DNA of 8,278 bases from Clostridia bacterium (GCA_028701415.1 JAQVQU010000061.1:1-8278); one strand, 5' to 3'. Positions 1 to 7,209 are shown, numbered from the stretch's first letter. The notes: a model not told the origin generated them from the letters alone. Numbers and translations are program-made.

Positions 1-6
1 GTTTTT

Positions 7-14
7 CCTCCTTT
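7..14 (-). promoter_or_regulatory. Strong ribosome binding site facing left, for a gene off the left edge
   Basis: Read on the minus strand this is AAAGGAGG, close to the full anti-16S consensus. Six bases remain between it and the window edge, so a start codon at or just past the edge would be at normal spacing. This implies a minus-strand gene that begins left of the window and is transcribed away from the BspA-like gene. Nothing of its product is visible. The competing reading is chance purine richness in an AT-rich intergenic region. Confidence 0.5.
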
Positions 15-56
15 TTACTATTGTGTTTTACATTTTTTCTATGATATTATTGTTGC

Positions 57-138
57 ATGTGGTCCTTGTGACCGTAACCACGGGTATCAAGGGATGAGGA
101 AATGAAGGGAACCTGCTTAGCGGGTTCTTTTTCTTTTT
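57..138 (+). ncRNA. Possible small structured RNA or leader ending in an intrinsic terminator (family not recognised)
   Basis: A more GC-rich island lies inside very AT-rich DNA. CCTTG (64-68) can pair with CAAGG (88-92), and inside it CCG (72-74) with CGG (81-83), closing a TAACCA loop across an internal loop TGA/GTAT. GTGGT (59-63) can instead pair with ACCAC (77-81), so two folds compete. A rho-independent terminator follows at 109-138. A weak promoter, TTGTGT (21-26), 18-base spacer, TATTAT (45-50), would start transcription near 57 and give an RNA of about 80 nt. I compared it by eye with common riboswitch, SRP, 6S and T-box cores and saw no match. It could instead be a minus-strand 5' leader, because a perfect TATAAT lies on that strand at 139-144, or the 3' end of an upstream plus-strand gene. 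Confidence 0.3.
109..138 (+). terminator. Rho-independent terminator
   Basis: GAACCTGC (109-116) pairs with GCGGGTTC (120-127) around a TTA loop. That is eight base pairs including one G-U, followed at once by TTTTTCTTTTT (128-138). The T tail lies only on the plus-strand side, so it ends rightward transcription coming from positions below 109, either a small RNA or a gene left of the window. It also shields the BspA-like gene from read-through. Confidence 0.8.
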
Positions 139-144
139 ATTATA
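139..144 (-). promoter_or_regulatory. Possible leftward -10 element
   Basis: On the minus strand this is a perfect TATAAT. It would start a leftward transcript near 132, carrying the hairpin sequences at 59-127 as a leader of about 130 nt in front of the ribosome binding site at 7-14. No good -35 hexamer stands 16-18 bases upstream (ATAATG at best), so in this AT-rich DNA it may be chance. Confidence 0.3.
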
Positions 145-262
145 TAGTTTTTCAAATTTCACATTATTAGTTAATTGATTGAGTATGAATATAAAAAAGT
201 TTTTTCTATGCAAACTTTTAATGTGTTCACTATAGAATTACTAAAATTTCACCAATCCCCAC

Positions 263-291
263 TTGCGTGCGAGCGAAATATTATATATAAA
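263..291 (+). promoter_or_regulatory. Probable promoter of the BspA-like gene
   Basis: TTGCGT (263-268) and TATAAA (286-291) are separated by exactly 17 bases, each matching the sigma-A consensus at four or five of six positions. Transcription would start near 298 and give a leader of about 85 nt before the start codon at 383. An overlapping TATATA at 284 would leave a 15-base spacer and is less likely. No operator was recognised. Confidence 0.5.
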
Positions 292-327
292 TAAAGTGAA
301 GGAGTATATTTTCTTTAGTTCATAACA

Positions 328-356
328 AGAGTAAAGGAACAGAAGAACCTTTCTCT
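328..356 (+). promoter_or_regulatory. Leader hairpin upstream of the BspA-like gene
   Basis: AGAG plus AAAGG (328-331, 333-337) pairs with CCTTT plus CTCT (348-356). The result is nine base pairs with one bulged T and a ten-base purine-rich loop. It ends ten bases before the ribosome binding site and leaves that site free. There is no T tail, so it is not a terminator. It might stabilise the mRNA or tune translation, or be chance in a purine-rich leader. Confidence 0.25.
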
Positions 357-365
357 AGCTCGAAA

Positions 366-370
366 AAGGA
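366..370 (+). promoter_or_regulatory. Ribosome binding site of the BspA-like gene
   Basis: AAGGA lies 12 bases before the ATG at 383, rather longer than the usual 6-9. An ATG at 372 is in another frame and stops after 12 codons. The ATG at 383 is preferred because it places a complete signal peptide at the N terminus. Confidence 0.5.
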
Positions 371-382
371 AATGCTCAGATT

Positions 383-3232
383 ATGTACAGGAAATTGGTT
401 ATTGGTTTAATAGTAGCTGTACTTGCGACAGTAACAGCATTCGGAATCGCCGAAACTTTGAAGGATGTCCCGGTAGATACCTCAAATCTAAATGAAAACG
501 AAGATTTAGTAGGTGAAGCTGAAGATCTCCCAGACCTCCCTTTACTATATTTCAACTCAAATACTGGAACAGGGAAAATGGGTAATGTTGTAATTAACTA
601 CGGGGATCATCTGCCCGCTAACTCATTTGTAAAAGATAACTATGTATTTGTAGGATGGTCGGAAACGCCAGATGGCGAAATTACATATGCTAACGAAGAA
701 GTTTACCTCGCTCTTGAAAGCGGGGCAATAAATACCCTTTATGCCATATGGACAAAAAATGTTGAAAACTTATGGGTTACTTCCTCCCCACTATTTCAAG
801 AGGTATGGGGTTCATATATAGGAGATAATATTCAAAGAACAATTGAACTTGTTCTTGCGGAAGAATTCGTTTTTGCGGGACAATTGACCATAAACGCAAC
901 TGGGAAAATATTAATTTACTCAAATGAAATACCTCTGGCTTTTGAAGTCGATATCGATAGTATTCAAGAATATGTCTCAATGCTAAATCTTGGCTCCGAG
1001 TCAGATGGAATTTCTTACTCACAGTTTGGGAATTCGAATATCATTGTCGGAAACTATTTTTCTATTGATAAAATACTAGCAAATGATTGCATTTTTGATA
1101 ATGGAGCCTACTATAACACTGATAAGACTCTTCTAATTAGATATACTGGAGTATCTGGAACATCCCAAGACTCTTTTGTCATACCAGCCACAGTAACTGA
1201 AATAGGAATGAATGCTTTTGCAGAAACAAGCCTCAATAGTATATCTGTAGCCCCCGGAAGTGTGCTAACAAAAATTGGATATGGAGCTTTCAGCAATTCT
1301 TCTTCTCTCTCTTCTATATCAATCCCCGATAATGTAACGAATATTGGAGCCTATACTTTTTCTGGGACGGGGCTACTTTCCTTCTCTCTTCCATCCAGTC
1401 TAACAAGCATAGGCGAGTTTGCCTTTATGGACTGCTTCTCCCTTGCATCTATATCTATTCCTGCTGGACTAAACAGTTTTAATTATAATGCCTTCTATGG
1501 ATGCGAATCCCTTTCTAGTATTTCTGTCGCTGAAGGAAATACTTCATATAAATCAATTTCCGGAGTTCTTTTTGACATTACTGAAAAAGAAATCCTTCTT
1601 TATCCCCCTGGAAAACCCGATGTAAATTACAATATACCATCAGGAACAGAAAAAATTTCTGGATATGCATTTGCAAAAAACACAATACTAGATAATGTTT
1701 ATATTCCCGAAAGCATTAATAGTATTTCCCCCTATTCTTTTTCAGGAACACGAGCCAGTATTTCTTTTTCTCAGGATATATCAATCCTATCTTTAGGTGA
1801 ATATGCTTTTTCCGATTACCTTGGAACCTCAATAATACTTCCTGACAGTATTATTGAAATCGAAAACCATGCCTTTTTTAATGCCCCGTACCTTGTTTCT
1901 GTTGCCCTTCCATATACTCTTGAAATAATCGGAGATTATGCTTTTTCTGGGTGCAGTTCACTTACTAGTTTCACTATTCCTGACTCTCTCAATAGTATTG
2001 GAAGATATTCCCTATTTGGCCTTTCTTGCCCGATAATTTTCTCTGATACAAGTACCTTATCTGAACTTGGAGAGTATTCTATGGCAGGGTATATTGGGGA
2101 GACTTTCACCATTCCAAAAGGAATATTAAACTTGGGTATTTTTGCTTTTAGTGACTCAACTGCTGATATTCTTTTTGCAGCAGAGGGACAGATGACTTCA
2201 ATTGGGAAATTTGCATTTAGTGGATATAATGGAACAGAAATAGAAATTCCTTCATCTATTACATCCATCGGATTTGGCGCCTTCTATAATGCAACCAACC
2301 TAACAAACGTTAATATACCGAACTCTATTACTGAAATATCCGATTATACCTTTGCAAATTGCACTAATCTACTTCAAATTACCATACCTAATGATGTAAC
2401 AAAAATCGGAGAAGCCGCTTTTTCAGGATGCACATCTTTTTCCGAATTGATTATACCTAAAAAGGTGGCTGAGATTGGTGCTTATGCTATTAGAGGTATT
2501 ACAGCCCAGATTATGTTTAACGAAGATCCCGATTTAACCATAATTGGAGATGGAGCTTTCAGTGGGTACAAAGGAAGTGATTTTGATATTCCCTCAACAA
2601 TTACGGCAATAGGAAAAAGGTCTTTTGAAAATTGCACAAATATAAGTGTGTTTCTTATTCCGGAATCAGTTGAAACTATAGGTATGAGAGCTTTCGAAAA
2701 TTGCTATAATTTAATCTCTATTTCTCTTCCATCACAACTGATGGTAATATCTGAAGGAACATTTGATAACTGCAAAAACCTTCCCTCAATAACCATTCCG
2801 GATAATGTTCGCAGCATAGATGCAGCCGCATTTAGCCTTTGCAGAAATTTAATTTGGGTCAATTTTGGAGAAAATAGCTTACTTCAGAATATTGGTAACT
2901 GGGCTTTTCTTGGATGCAATAAATTGCCTTCCTTCACTATTCCAAATAGAGTTAATAATTTAGGCTATTTGGCCTTTTACGGGTGCAACAATCTTACTGA
3001 AATTACAATCCCTTCTTGTGTTCTTGATATAGGTTATCTTGCTTTCTATGGATGCAACTCACTTGAAAGCATATACATGGAATCATCTACTCCCCCAACT
3101 CTTGGAAGCAGTGCCCTGTCATACAACTCAACAACAAGAAAAATTTACGTTCCAGCAGGAAGTCTTGACAGTTACAAGGAGCACAAAGATTGGAAATATT
3201 ACGCAAAAAGCATTAATGAGACAGAGGGCTAG
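383..3232 (+). CDS. Secreted BspA-type leucine-rich-repeat surface protein with an N-terminal InlB-type B-repeat
   Basis: This gene encodes 949 residues. Residues 1-24 look like a signal peptide: MYRK, a hydrophobic stretch of about 20, and a likely cut after FGIA. There is no lipobox cysteine. An acidic linker (about 25-53) follows. Residues 54-125 resemble an InlB/Listeria-Bacteroides B-repeat (beta-grasp), with the characteristic FVGWSETPDG and a closing LYAIWTK. Residues 126-260 are unassigned. From about 262 to 900 there are roughly 26 BspA-type LRR_5 units of about 23 residues with the core IP..(V/I)..IG..AF..C..L..I. They are interrupted near 388-412 by a GVLF...EILLYPPGK insertion typical of the family. 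The end, with TPPTLGSSA and IYVPAGSLDSYK...WKYYAKSI, is the usual BspA C-terminal cap. There is no LPXTG, C-terminal membrane helix or cell-wall repeat, so anchoring is unexplained and the protein may be freely secreted. Family members often bind host matrix proteins or other cells; that role here is inference. The gene is probably monocistronic and ends at the terminator at 3251-3278. Confidence 0.9.
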   Translation: MYRKLVIGLIVAVLATVTAFGIAETLKDVPVDTSNLNENEDLVGEAEDLPDLPLLYFNSNTGTGKMGNVVINYGDHLPANSFVKDNYVFVGWSETPDGEITYANEEVYLALESGAINTLYAIWTKNVENLWVTSSPLFQEVWGSYIGDNIQRTIELVLAEEFVFAGQLTINATGKILIYSNEIPLAFEVDIDSIQEYVSMLNLGSESDGISYSQFGNSNIIVGNYFSIDKILANDCIFDNGAYYNTDKTLLIRYTGVSGTSQDSFVIPATVTEIGMNAFAETSLNSISVAPGSVLTKIGYGAFSNSSSLSSISIPDNVTNIGAYTFSGTGLLSFSLPSSLTSIGEFAFMDCFSLASISIPAGLNSFNYNAFYGCESLSSISVAEGNTSYKSISGVLFDITEKEILLYPPGKPDVNYNIPSGTEKISGYAFAKNTILDNVYIPESINSISPYSFSGTRASISFSQDISILSLGEYAFSDYLGTSIILPDSIIEIENHAFFNAPYLVSVALPYTLEIIGDYAFSGCSSLTSFTIPDSLNSIGRYSLFGLSCPIIFSDTSTLSELGEYSMAGYIGETFTIPKGILNLGIFAFSDSTADILFAAEGQMTSIGKFAFSGYNGTEIEIPSSITSIGFGAFYNATNLTNVNIPNSITEISDYTFANCTNLLQITIPNDVTKIGEAAFSGCTSFSELIIPKKVAEIGAYAIRGITAQIMFNEDPDLTIIGDGAFSGYKGSDFDIPSTITAIGKRSFENCTNISVFLIPESVETIGMRAFENCYNLISISLPSQLMVISEGTFDNCKNLPSITIPDNVRSIDAAAFSLCRNLIWVNFGENSLLQNIGNWAFLGCNKLPSFTIPNRVNNLGYLAFYGCNNLTEITIPSCVLDIGYLAFYGCNSLESIYMESSTPPTLGSSALSYNSTTRKIYVPAGSLDSYKEHKDWKYYAKSINETEG
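542..757 (+). other. InlB-type B-repeat domain within the BspA-like protein
   Basis: This covers residues 54-125. The pattern is a first strand (LLYFNSNTGTG), a middle strand (VVINYGDHLP), then YVFVGWSETPDG and a closing LYAIWTKN. The F.GW and LYA.W signatures are typical of the Listeria-Bacteroides repeat found in surface proteins of low-GC Gram-positives. Only one copy is present, where internalins and many gut surface proteins carry several in tandem. Confidence 0.75.
1166..3082 (+). repeat. Tandem BspA-type leucine-rich repeats (about 26 units)
   Basis: The units average about 23 residues (69 bases). At protein level each reads IP..(V/I)..IG..AF, usually followed by ..C.(N/S)L.. and a hydrophobic strand. 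Clear examples begin at residues 314, 336, 531, 621, 644, 667, 735, 758, 804, 852 and 875. The DNA copies have drifted and are not identical, which suggests an old array rather than a recent expansion. Confidence 0.85.
1742..2632 (+). repeat. Four copies of a variant double LRR unit with a GY.G/DY.G motif
   Basis: Within the array a two-unit block of about 46 residues recurs four times, starting near residues 454, 545, 591 and 704. Each block opens with a strand of the type (I)(I/S/L/M)F, continues L..(I/L)G..(A/S)(F/M) and then, instead of C..L, has AFSDYLG, SMAGYIG, AFSGYNG or AFSGYKG, followed by a normal IP..I..IG unit. The start-to-start spacings of 91, 46 and 113 residues are close to 4, 2 and 5 units of 23, so the blocks keep register with the ordinary repeats. 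Confidence 0.6.
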
Positions 3233-3250
3233 GTTCTTATACTATATTGA

Positions 3251-3278
3251 AAAAATGCCCCTAAATTTAGGGGCGTTT
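3251..3278. terminator. Palindromic, probably bidirectional terminator between convergent genes
   Basis: Bases 3257-3274 are a perfect 18-base palindrome, GCCCCTAAA followed by its reverse complement, and outer A-T pairs (plus one G-U) extend the stem. On the plus strand the stem is followed by GTTTATAATTT, a moderate T tract that ends the BspA-like transcript. On the minus strand it is followed by ATTTTTTC, a good T tract that ends the purL transcript. It lies in the 67-base gap between the two stop codons. Confidence 0.85.
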
Positions 3279-3299
3279 ATAATTTATATGAAGAAATCT

Positions 3300-6200
3300 T
3301 TAATTAAAATAATTTACTCCATTCTTAAATATATCCATATTGAACCTTCCACTTAGGTTCTGATATAACCCATCCTGCCATCTTTCACTATGCCCCATCT
3401 TTCCAAACACCCTCCCGTCTGTGGAGAGCAAGCCTTCAATTGCCTGAGTAGAACCGTTTGGATTGAATGGTGAAACCATAGTAGCTTTTCTTAAGTCGTC
3501 ACAATACTGAGTTGCAACTTGACCTCCCTTAATAATTTTTTCTATTACTGACGCTGGGGCTACTATTCGACCCTCTCCATGGCTAATGGGGACAGAGAAG
3601 ACATCGCCTACTCTAAATCCTGAAAGCCAAGGTGAATTATTGGAAGCAATTCTAATATTTGCCATTGTCGAAACATGTCGCCCTATCTTATTGTATGTCA
3701 AAGTTGCACTGTCTTTATCTTGAGGAACTATCTGTCCAAAGGGAAGAAGTCCCAGCTTAATCAGGGCTTGGAAACCATTACATATTCCAAGAGCAAGCCC
3801 ATCTCGCTTATAAAGCAAATCTAATACTGCTTCCATTAGTTCTGGATTTCTAAATGCCGTAGCAATAAATTTGCCACTTCCGTCAGGTTCGTCTCCTAAA
3901 CTAAATCCCCCGGGGAATGCTATTATCTGAGATTCAGAGATAACTGTTTTCATTTCTTTTATTGATTGTAAGATATCTGATGGAGTAAGATTTCTTACCA
4001 AAATAGTTTTTACTGAAGCACCAGCTCTTTCAAAAGCTCTTGCAGTATCATATTCGCAGTTTGTCCCCGGAAACGCGGGAATGAATACCTGTGGCTTAAT
4101 CTGAGATTTTGCCTTCCAAGTCTTATTTACTGAATAGGACAGTGTATCTGCTTTTTCACTAACTGGAGCTACTGTGGGGAAAACCGGCTCCAATGTTGAA
4201 GTATACGCCTCTTTTATTTTTCTTAAATCCATTCTTCCTAAAGGATGGGATATAAAAGGAGCCCTCTGCAACTCTCCAATAAATTCTCCCCTCTCGTAGA
4301 CTTCGTGAGAGGGAGCAACCAAAAGAATGTCTCCTGTTGCTTGAATAAACATATCCCTGTCAAGTGAAATTAATCTAACTCCAACCATATTACCCAAGAT
4401 ACACTTGGAAATGGTAGCAATTACACTTCCTTCAACCACCGCGGAATACAATACCCTTCCCTCCTCAATGAGCCTGGAAATATATTCGTAATCCTCTTTT
4501 AATGCATCGTAATCAGGAGAAAAATGTCTATCCTTTCTAATTCTAAACCTATAAATCTTTCCCTTTTCTCCAAAAGTATTATGTATTATTTTTCTGTCAT
4601 CGGTTATTCCCATTCCAAAAGCAATTAGGGTTGGAGGAACATCAATATTTTCAAATGTTCCACTCATAGAATCCTTTCCCCCGATAGCCCCAAGCTTAAG
4701 GTTTATCTGGGCTTCAAAAGCCCCAAGAAGAGCAGAAAGTGGTTGCCCCCATCTTTCTGGATCTTTTCCAACTCTTAAAAAATATTCCTGCAATGTAAGG
4801 TAAATCGATTGGTATTTGACTCCGCTAGCAACTAATTTGGAAACAGCATTTACAACAGAGTAAACTGCTCCCGTATAAGGAGAGTCAATCATCAGTTCGG
4901 GATATATTCCGTACGAAGAACAAGTAACAGAATGCGTAAACCCTGACACTGGAGGTTTGCTCGCCATTATGGTTGATGGAGTTAGCTGTTCTTTTCCTCC
5001 AAAAGGCATCAAAACACTTGCTCCACCTATGGTTGAATCGAAAACCTCTCCCATCCCCTTTCTCGAACATTGTTCCAAAGAAGAAAGTTGGTGTATAAGT
5101 GCTTCTTCATCCCTATCTTCTTCAATTAACTTTTCTATTTCCTCGTCCAACTTAGAAAAATATGTGCAAGATCCCTCATTAATTGTTACATCCTGAATCT
5201 GCTTCACTCCGTTTGTATCCAAAAAGCTTCGATCTATTTCTACAATAGTCTCATCTTCGTAAAACATACGCAATTTTTCGGAAGAAGTGACCCTAGCAAC
5301 TTCGGTTGCTTTTAAATTTTCGCTATTTGATATTTCTATAAATTTAGAAACATTTTCTTTATGAACTACCACAGCCATTCTCTCCTGAGATTCGCTAATT
5401 GCTATCTCAGTGGCAGTCAGTCCTTCATATTTCTTTGGAACTCTTTCAAGATATATATCCAACCCAGAAGAAAGTTCTCCAATAGCCACACATACACCTC
5501 CCGCCCCAAAATCATTTGAGCGGATTATAAGAGATGCTGCTTCTGGATTTCTAAAAAGCCTTTGCAGTTTTCTTTCCTCGGGAGCATTTCCTTTCTGAAC
5601 TTCAGCCCCACATGATTCAAGCGAACAGGTTGTATGGGCTTTACTACTTCCCGTAGCACCTCCGCATCCATCCCGACCAGTATCTCCCCCAACTAAGATT
5701 ACAACGTCACCTTCAACTGGGGTTTTTCTAATTACATTTTTCTTTGGAGCTCCTCCGACAACATATCCCGTTTCTAATCTCTTTGCCTTGAATCTATCAT
5801 TAAATAGCTCATGTACTATACCTGTTGCAAGCCCAATTTGATTCCCATAACTTGAAAAACCTGCCAGAGCAGTCCTTGTTAAAAACCTTTGTGGGAGTTT
5901 CCCTTCAATAGTACAAGATACATCCTCAAGGGGGTTTCCCGCTCCCGTAATTCTCATTGCCTGGTAAACATATGATCTTCCGCTTAATGGATCCCTGATA
6001 GCTCCCCCTAGACAGGTTGCAGCCCCACCAAAGGGTTCTATTTCAGTAGGATGGTTGTGGGTTTCATTCTTAAACATTATCAACCATTCTTCCTCTTCTC
6101 CGTCATTGTCTAAAACAACGTTAACGGAACATGCATTAACCTCCTCGCTTTGGTCTAAAGCACTTAAAAAACCTTCTTTTCTTAGTTTTTTAACAGCGAT

Positions 6201-7019
6201 TGTTGCAATATCCATCAAACAGGGATATTTATCCTTTCGATCCTTATATAATTCTTGAAATGTCTTCTTGTATCTTTCATATGACTTTTCAATATTAAAA
6301 TTTGTAGACAATATATTTATGTTTTTGATTTCCGTTAAAAATGTGGTATGCCTGCAGTGATCACTCCAGTAAGTGTCAATAACTTTCAATTCAGTATGGG
6401 TAGGATTTCTTTTTAACCCTTTAAAATAATCTTGGACAAAGAGTAAATCCTCGAAATTCATTGCAAAAGAAAAATCTTTGTAAAAAGCCTTTAATTCCTT
6501 ATTTGAGAGAGAATTAAAGTTTGTTAATACTTCTCTCATATTTTTCTTAACATAAGGAGGTCTCTTGAGTGTTGAAGGAAGCTCGCTATTTCCCTCCCTA
6601 CTATCTACAGGATTTATTAGATACTTTTTAACTTTTAAAAGCTCTTCTTCATTTAGCCCTTCAAAAGCATAAACAGTAGCAAATCTCACTAATGGTTTTT
6701 CCCCAGCTGTTAATAACTGAACACATTGCGCAGCACTATCTGCCCTTTGGTCAAACTGACCATCGAGATATTCCACAATAACTACTTGTTTATCCGAAAT
6801 ATCTTCGATTGAGTCTAATATTATATCTACTGTGGGCTCTGAAAAAATAGATACTTTAGCCTTTTCCAGTGTATCTGGATTAATACCCTCAATATCATAT
6901 CTTAATATTCTTCTTATATAATCTAGTTTAATCCCATAAGTGCTTTTTATGTCAGATTTAATTTTTTCGGTTCCGCCATCATATAAGGGCAATTTTTCAA
7001 CATATATTCTATTAACCAT
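3300..7019 (-). CDS. purL: Phosphoribosylformylglycinamidine synthase, large single-chain form
   Basis: This gene encodes FGAM synthase, the fourth step of de novo purine synthesis: FGAR, ATP and glutamine give FGAM, ADP, phosphate and glutamate. At 1239 residues from the ATG it is a full-length fused enzyme of the clostridial/Bacteroides-type clade. In order: a PurS-like N-terminal domain (about 1-170); a linker leading to YWSDHCRHTTF (217-227); a first AIRS-like half with KNETHNHPTEIEPFGGAATC (317-336), GGDTGRDGCGGATG (444-457) and RSNDFGAGG (500-508); a second AIRS-like half with GGKDSMSGTF (780-789); and a C-terminal class I glutaminase from about 978. The glutaminase has AFPGGFSLGDE (1034-1044), the nucleophile Cys1080 in GICNGFQ, and His1210 and Glu1212 in MGHSER. 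All key motifs are intact, so it should be active in the cytoplasm. The ATG at 7019 is chosen because the purine-rich GGGGAAGG lies just before it. A GTG at 7031 would add four residues but has no ribosome binding site. No other pur gene is adjacent. Confidence 0.97.
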   Translation of the reverse strand: MVNRIYVEKLPLYDGGTEKIKSDIKSTYGIKLDYIRRILRYDIEGINPDTLEKAKVSIFSEPTVDIILDSIEDISDKQVVIVEYLDGQFDQRADSAAQCVQLLTAGEKPLVRFATVYAFEGLNEEELLKVKKYLINPVDSREGNSELPSTLKRPPYVKKNMREVLTNFNSLSNKELKAFYKDFSFAMNFEDLLFVQDYFKGLKRNPTHTELKVIDTYWSDHCRHTTFLTEIKNINILSTNFNIEKSYERYKKTFQELYKDRKDKYPCLMDIATIAVKKLRKEGFLSALDQSEEVNACSVNVVLDNDGEEEEWLIMFKNETHNHPTEIEPFGGAATCLGGAIRDPLSGRSYVYQAMRITGAGNPLEDVSCTIEGKLPQRFLTRTALAGFSSYGNQIGLATGIVHELFNDRFKAKRLETGYVVGGAPKKNVIRKTPVEGDVVILVGGDTGRDGCGGATGSSKAHTTCSLESCGAEVQKGNAPEERKLQRLFRNPEAASLIIRSNDFGAGGVCVAIGELSSGLDIYLERVPKKYEGLTATEIAISESQERMAVVVHKENVSKFIEISNSENLKATEVARVTSSEKLRMFYEDETIVEIDRSFLDTNGVKQIQDVTINEGSCTYFSKLDEEIEKLIEEDRDEEALIHQLSSLEQCSRKGMGEVFDSTIGGASVLMPFGGKEQLTPSTIMASKPPVSGFTHSVTCSSYGIYPELMIDSPYTGAVYSVVNAVSKLVASGVKYQSIYLTLQEYFLRVGKDPERWGQPLSALLGAFEAQINLKLGAIGGKDSMSGTFENIDVPPTLIAFGMGITDDRKIIHNTFGEKGKIYRFRIRKDRHFSPDYDALKEDYEYISRLIEEGRVLYSAVVEGSVIATISKCILGNMVGVRLISLDRDMFIQATGDILLVAPSHEVYERGEFIGELQRAPFISHPLGRMDLRKIKEAYTSTLEPVFPTVAPVSEKADTLSYSVNKTWKAKSQIKPQVFIPAFPGTNCEYDTARAFERAGASVKTILVRNLTPSDILQSIKEMKTVISESQIIAFPGGFSLGDEPDGSGKFIATAFRNPELMEAVLDLLYKRDGLALGICNGFQALIKLGLLPFGQIVPQDKDSATLTYNKIGRHVSTMANIRIASNNSPWLSGFRVGDVFSVPISHGEGRIVAPASVIEKIIKGGQVATQYCDDLRKATMVSPFNPNGSTQAIEGLLSTDGRVFGKMGHSERWQDGLYQNLSGRFNMDIFKNGVNYFN

Positions 7020-7021
7020 TT

Positions 7022-7029
7022 CCTTCCCC
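7022..7029 (-). promoter_or_regulatory. Ribosome binding site of purL
   Basis: On the minus strand GGGGAAGG lies only two bases before the ATG at 7019, which is unusually close. The GGGG part sits at a more workable distance of six bases. It decides the start against the in-frame GTG at 7031, which would have a leader of about a dozen bases and no purine-rich site. Confidence 0.5.
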
Positions 7030-7050
7030 ACAAAAAATACTCTTTACACT

Positions 7051-7079
7051 ATATTACTTTTTATCCATCTCTAAGTCAA
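7051..7079 (-). promoter_or_regulatory. purL promoter
   Basis: On the minus strand TTGACT (7079-7074), a 17-base spacer and TAATAT (7056-7051) form a near-consensus sigma-A promoter. Transcription would begin near 7044, leaving a leader of only about 25 nt before the purL ATG. That leader is too short for a purine riboswitch, and no PurR-box-like CGAA/TTCG sequence was seen around it. With the terminator at 7156-7181 upstream, this makes purL an independent transcript. Confidence 0.75.
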
Positions 7080-7106
7080 TTTATTACCTGTATTGAAAAC
7101 AAAACC

Positions 7107-7116
7107 AGATTAATCT
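7107..7116. promoter_or_regulatory. Short palindrome upstream of the purL promoter
   Basis: AGATTAATCT is a perfect ten-base palindrome whose nearest base is 28 bases upstream of the purL -35 hexamer, in the gap between the transglutaminase terminator and that promoter. The position would suit an activator site. The palindrome is short and AT-rich, matches no operator I recognise, and could be chance. Confidence 0.15.
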
Positions 7117-7155
7117 CCGCCCATCTTCTTTTTAAATATGATTTTAAAAATACAT

Positions 7156-7181
7156 AAAAAAATCCGCGAAGAAAGCGGACT
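7156..7181 (-). terminator. Rho-independent terminator of the transglutaminase-like gene
   Basis: On the minus strand TCCGC (7179-7175) pairs with GCGGA (7167-7163) around a seven-base loop. The stem extends by one G-U and one A-T pair and is followed by a run of seven T (7162-7156). It lies 29 bases past the stop codon at 7210 and should largely uncouple this gene from purL. Confidence 0.8.
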
Positions 7182-7209
7182 ATTTTTCAAAAATAATTAC
7201 TCCCTAAAC

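Noticed and set aside
28..213. Minus-strand 61-codon ORF near the left edge
   Set aside because: It is low-complexity, Lys- and Asn-rich, has no ribosome binding site, and runs through the terminator and hairpin region. Not a credible gene.
299..304. AAGGAG, a good Shine-Dalgarno sequence in the leader of the BspA-like gene
   Set aside because: No ATG, GTG or TTG follows at usable distance, and the nearby frames stop within a few codons. Treated as chance purine sequence.
1936..2268. Minus-strand 110-codon ORF inside the BspA-like gene
   Set aside because: It is antisense to strongly patterned LRR coding sequence, and its length is explained by the repeat composition.
1166..3082. Periodic repeats considered as a CRISPR or DNA satellite array
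   Set aside because: The periodicity is at protein level (about 69 bases). The DNA copies differ and there are no identical repeats with unique spacers.
3039..3356. Plus-strand 105-codon ORF overlapping the end of the BspA-like gene
   Set aside because: It is an out-of-frame shadow of a clear repeat protein, crosses the terminator and runs into antisense purL, and has no family features.
7020..7155. Guanine or other purine riboswitch ahead of purL
   Set aside because: The promoter leaves about 25 nt of leader, and no purine-aptamer core or switch terminator is visible.
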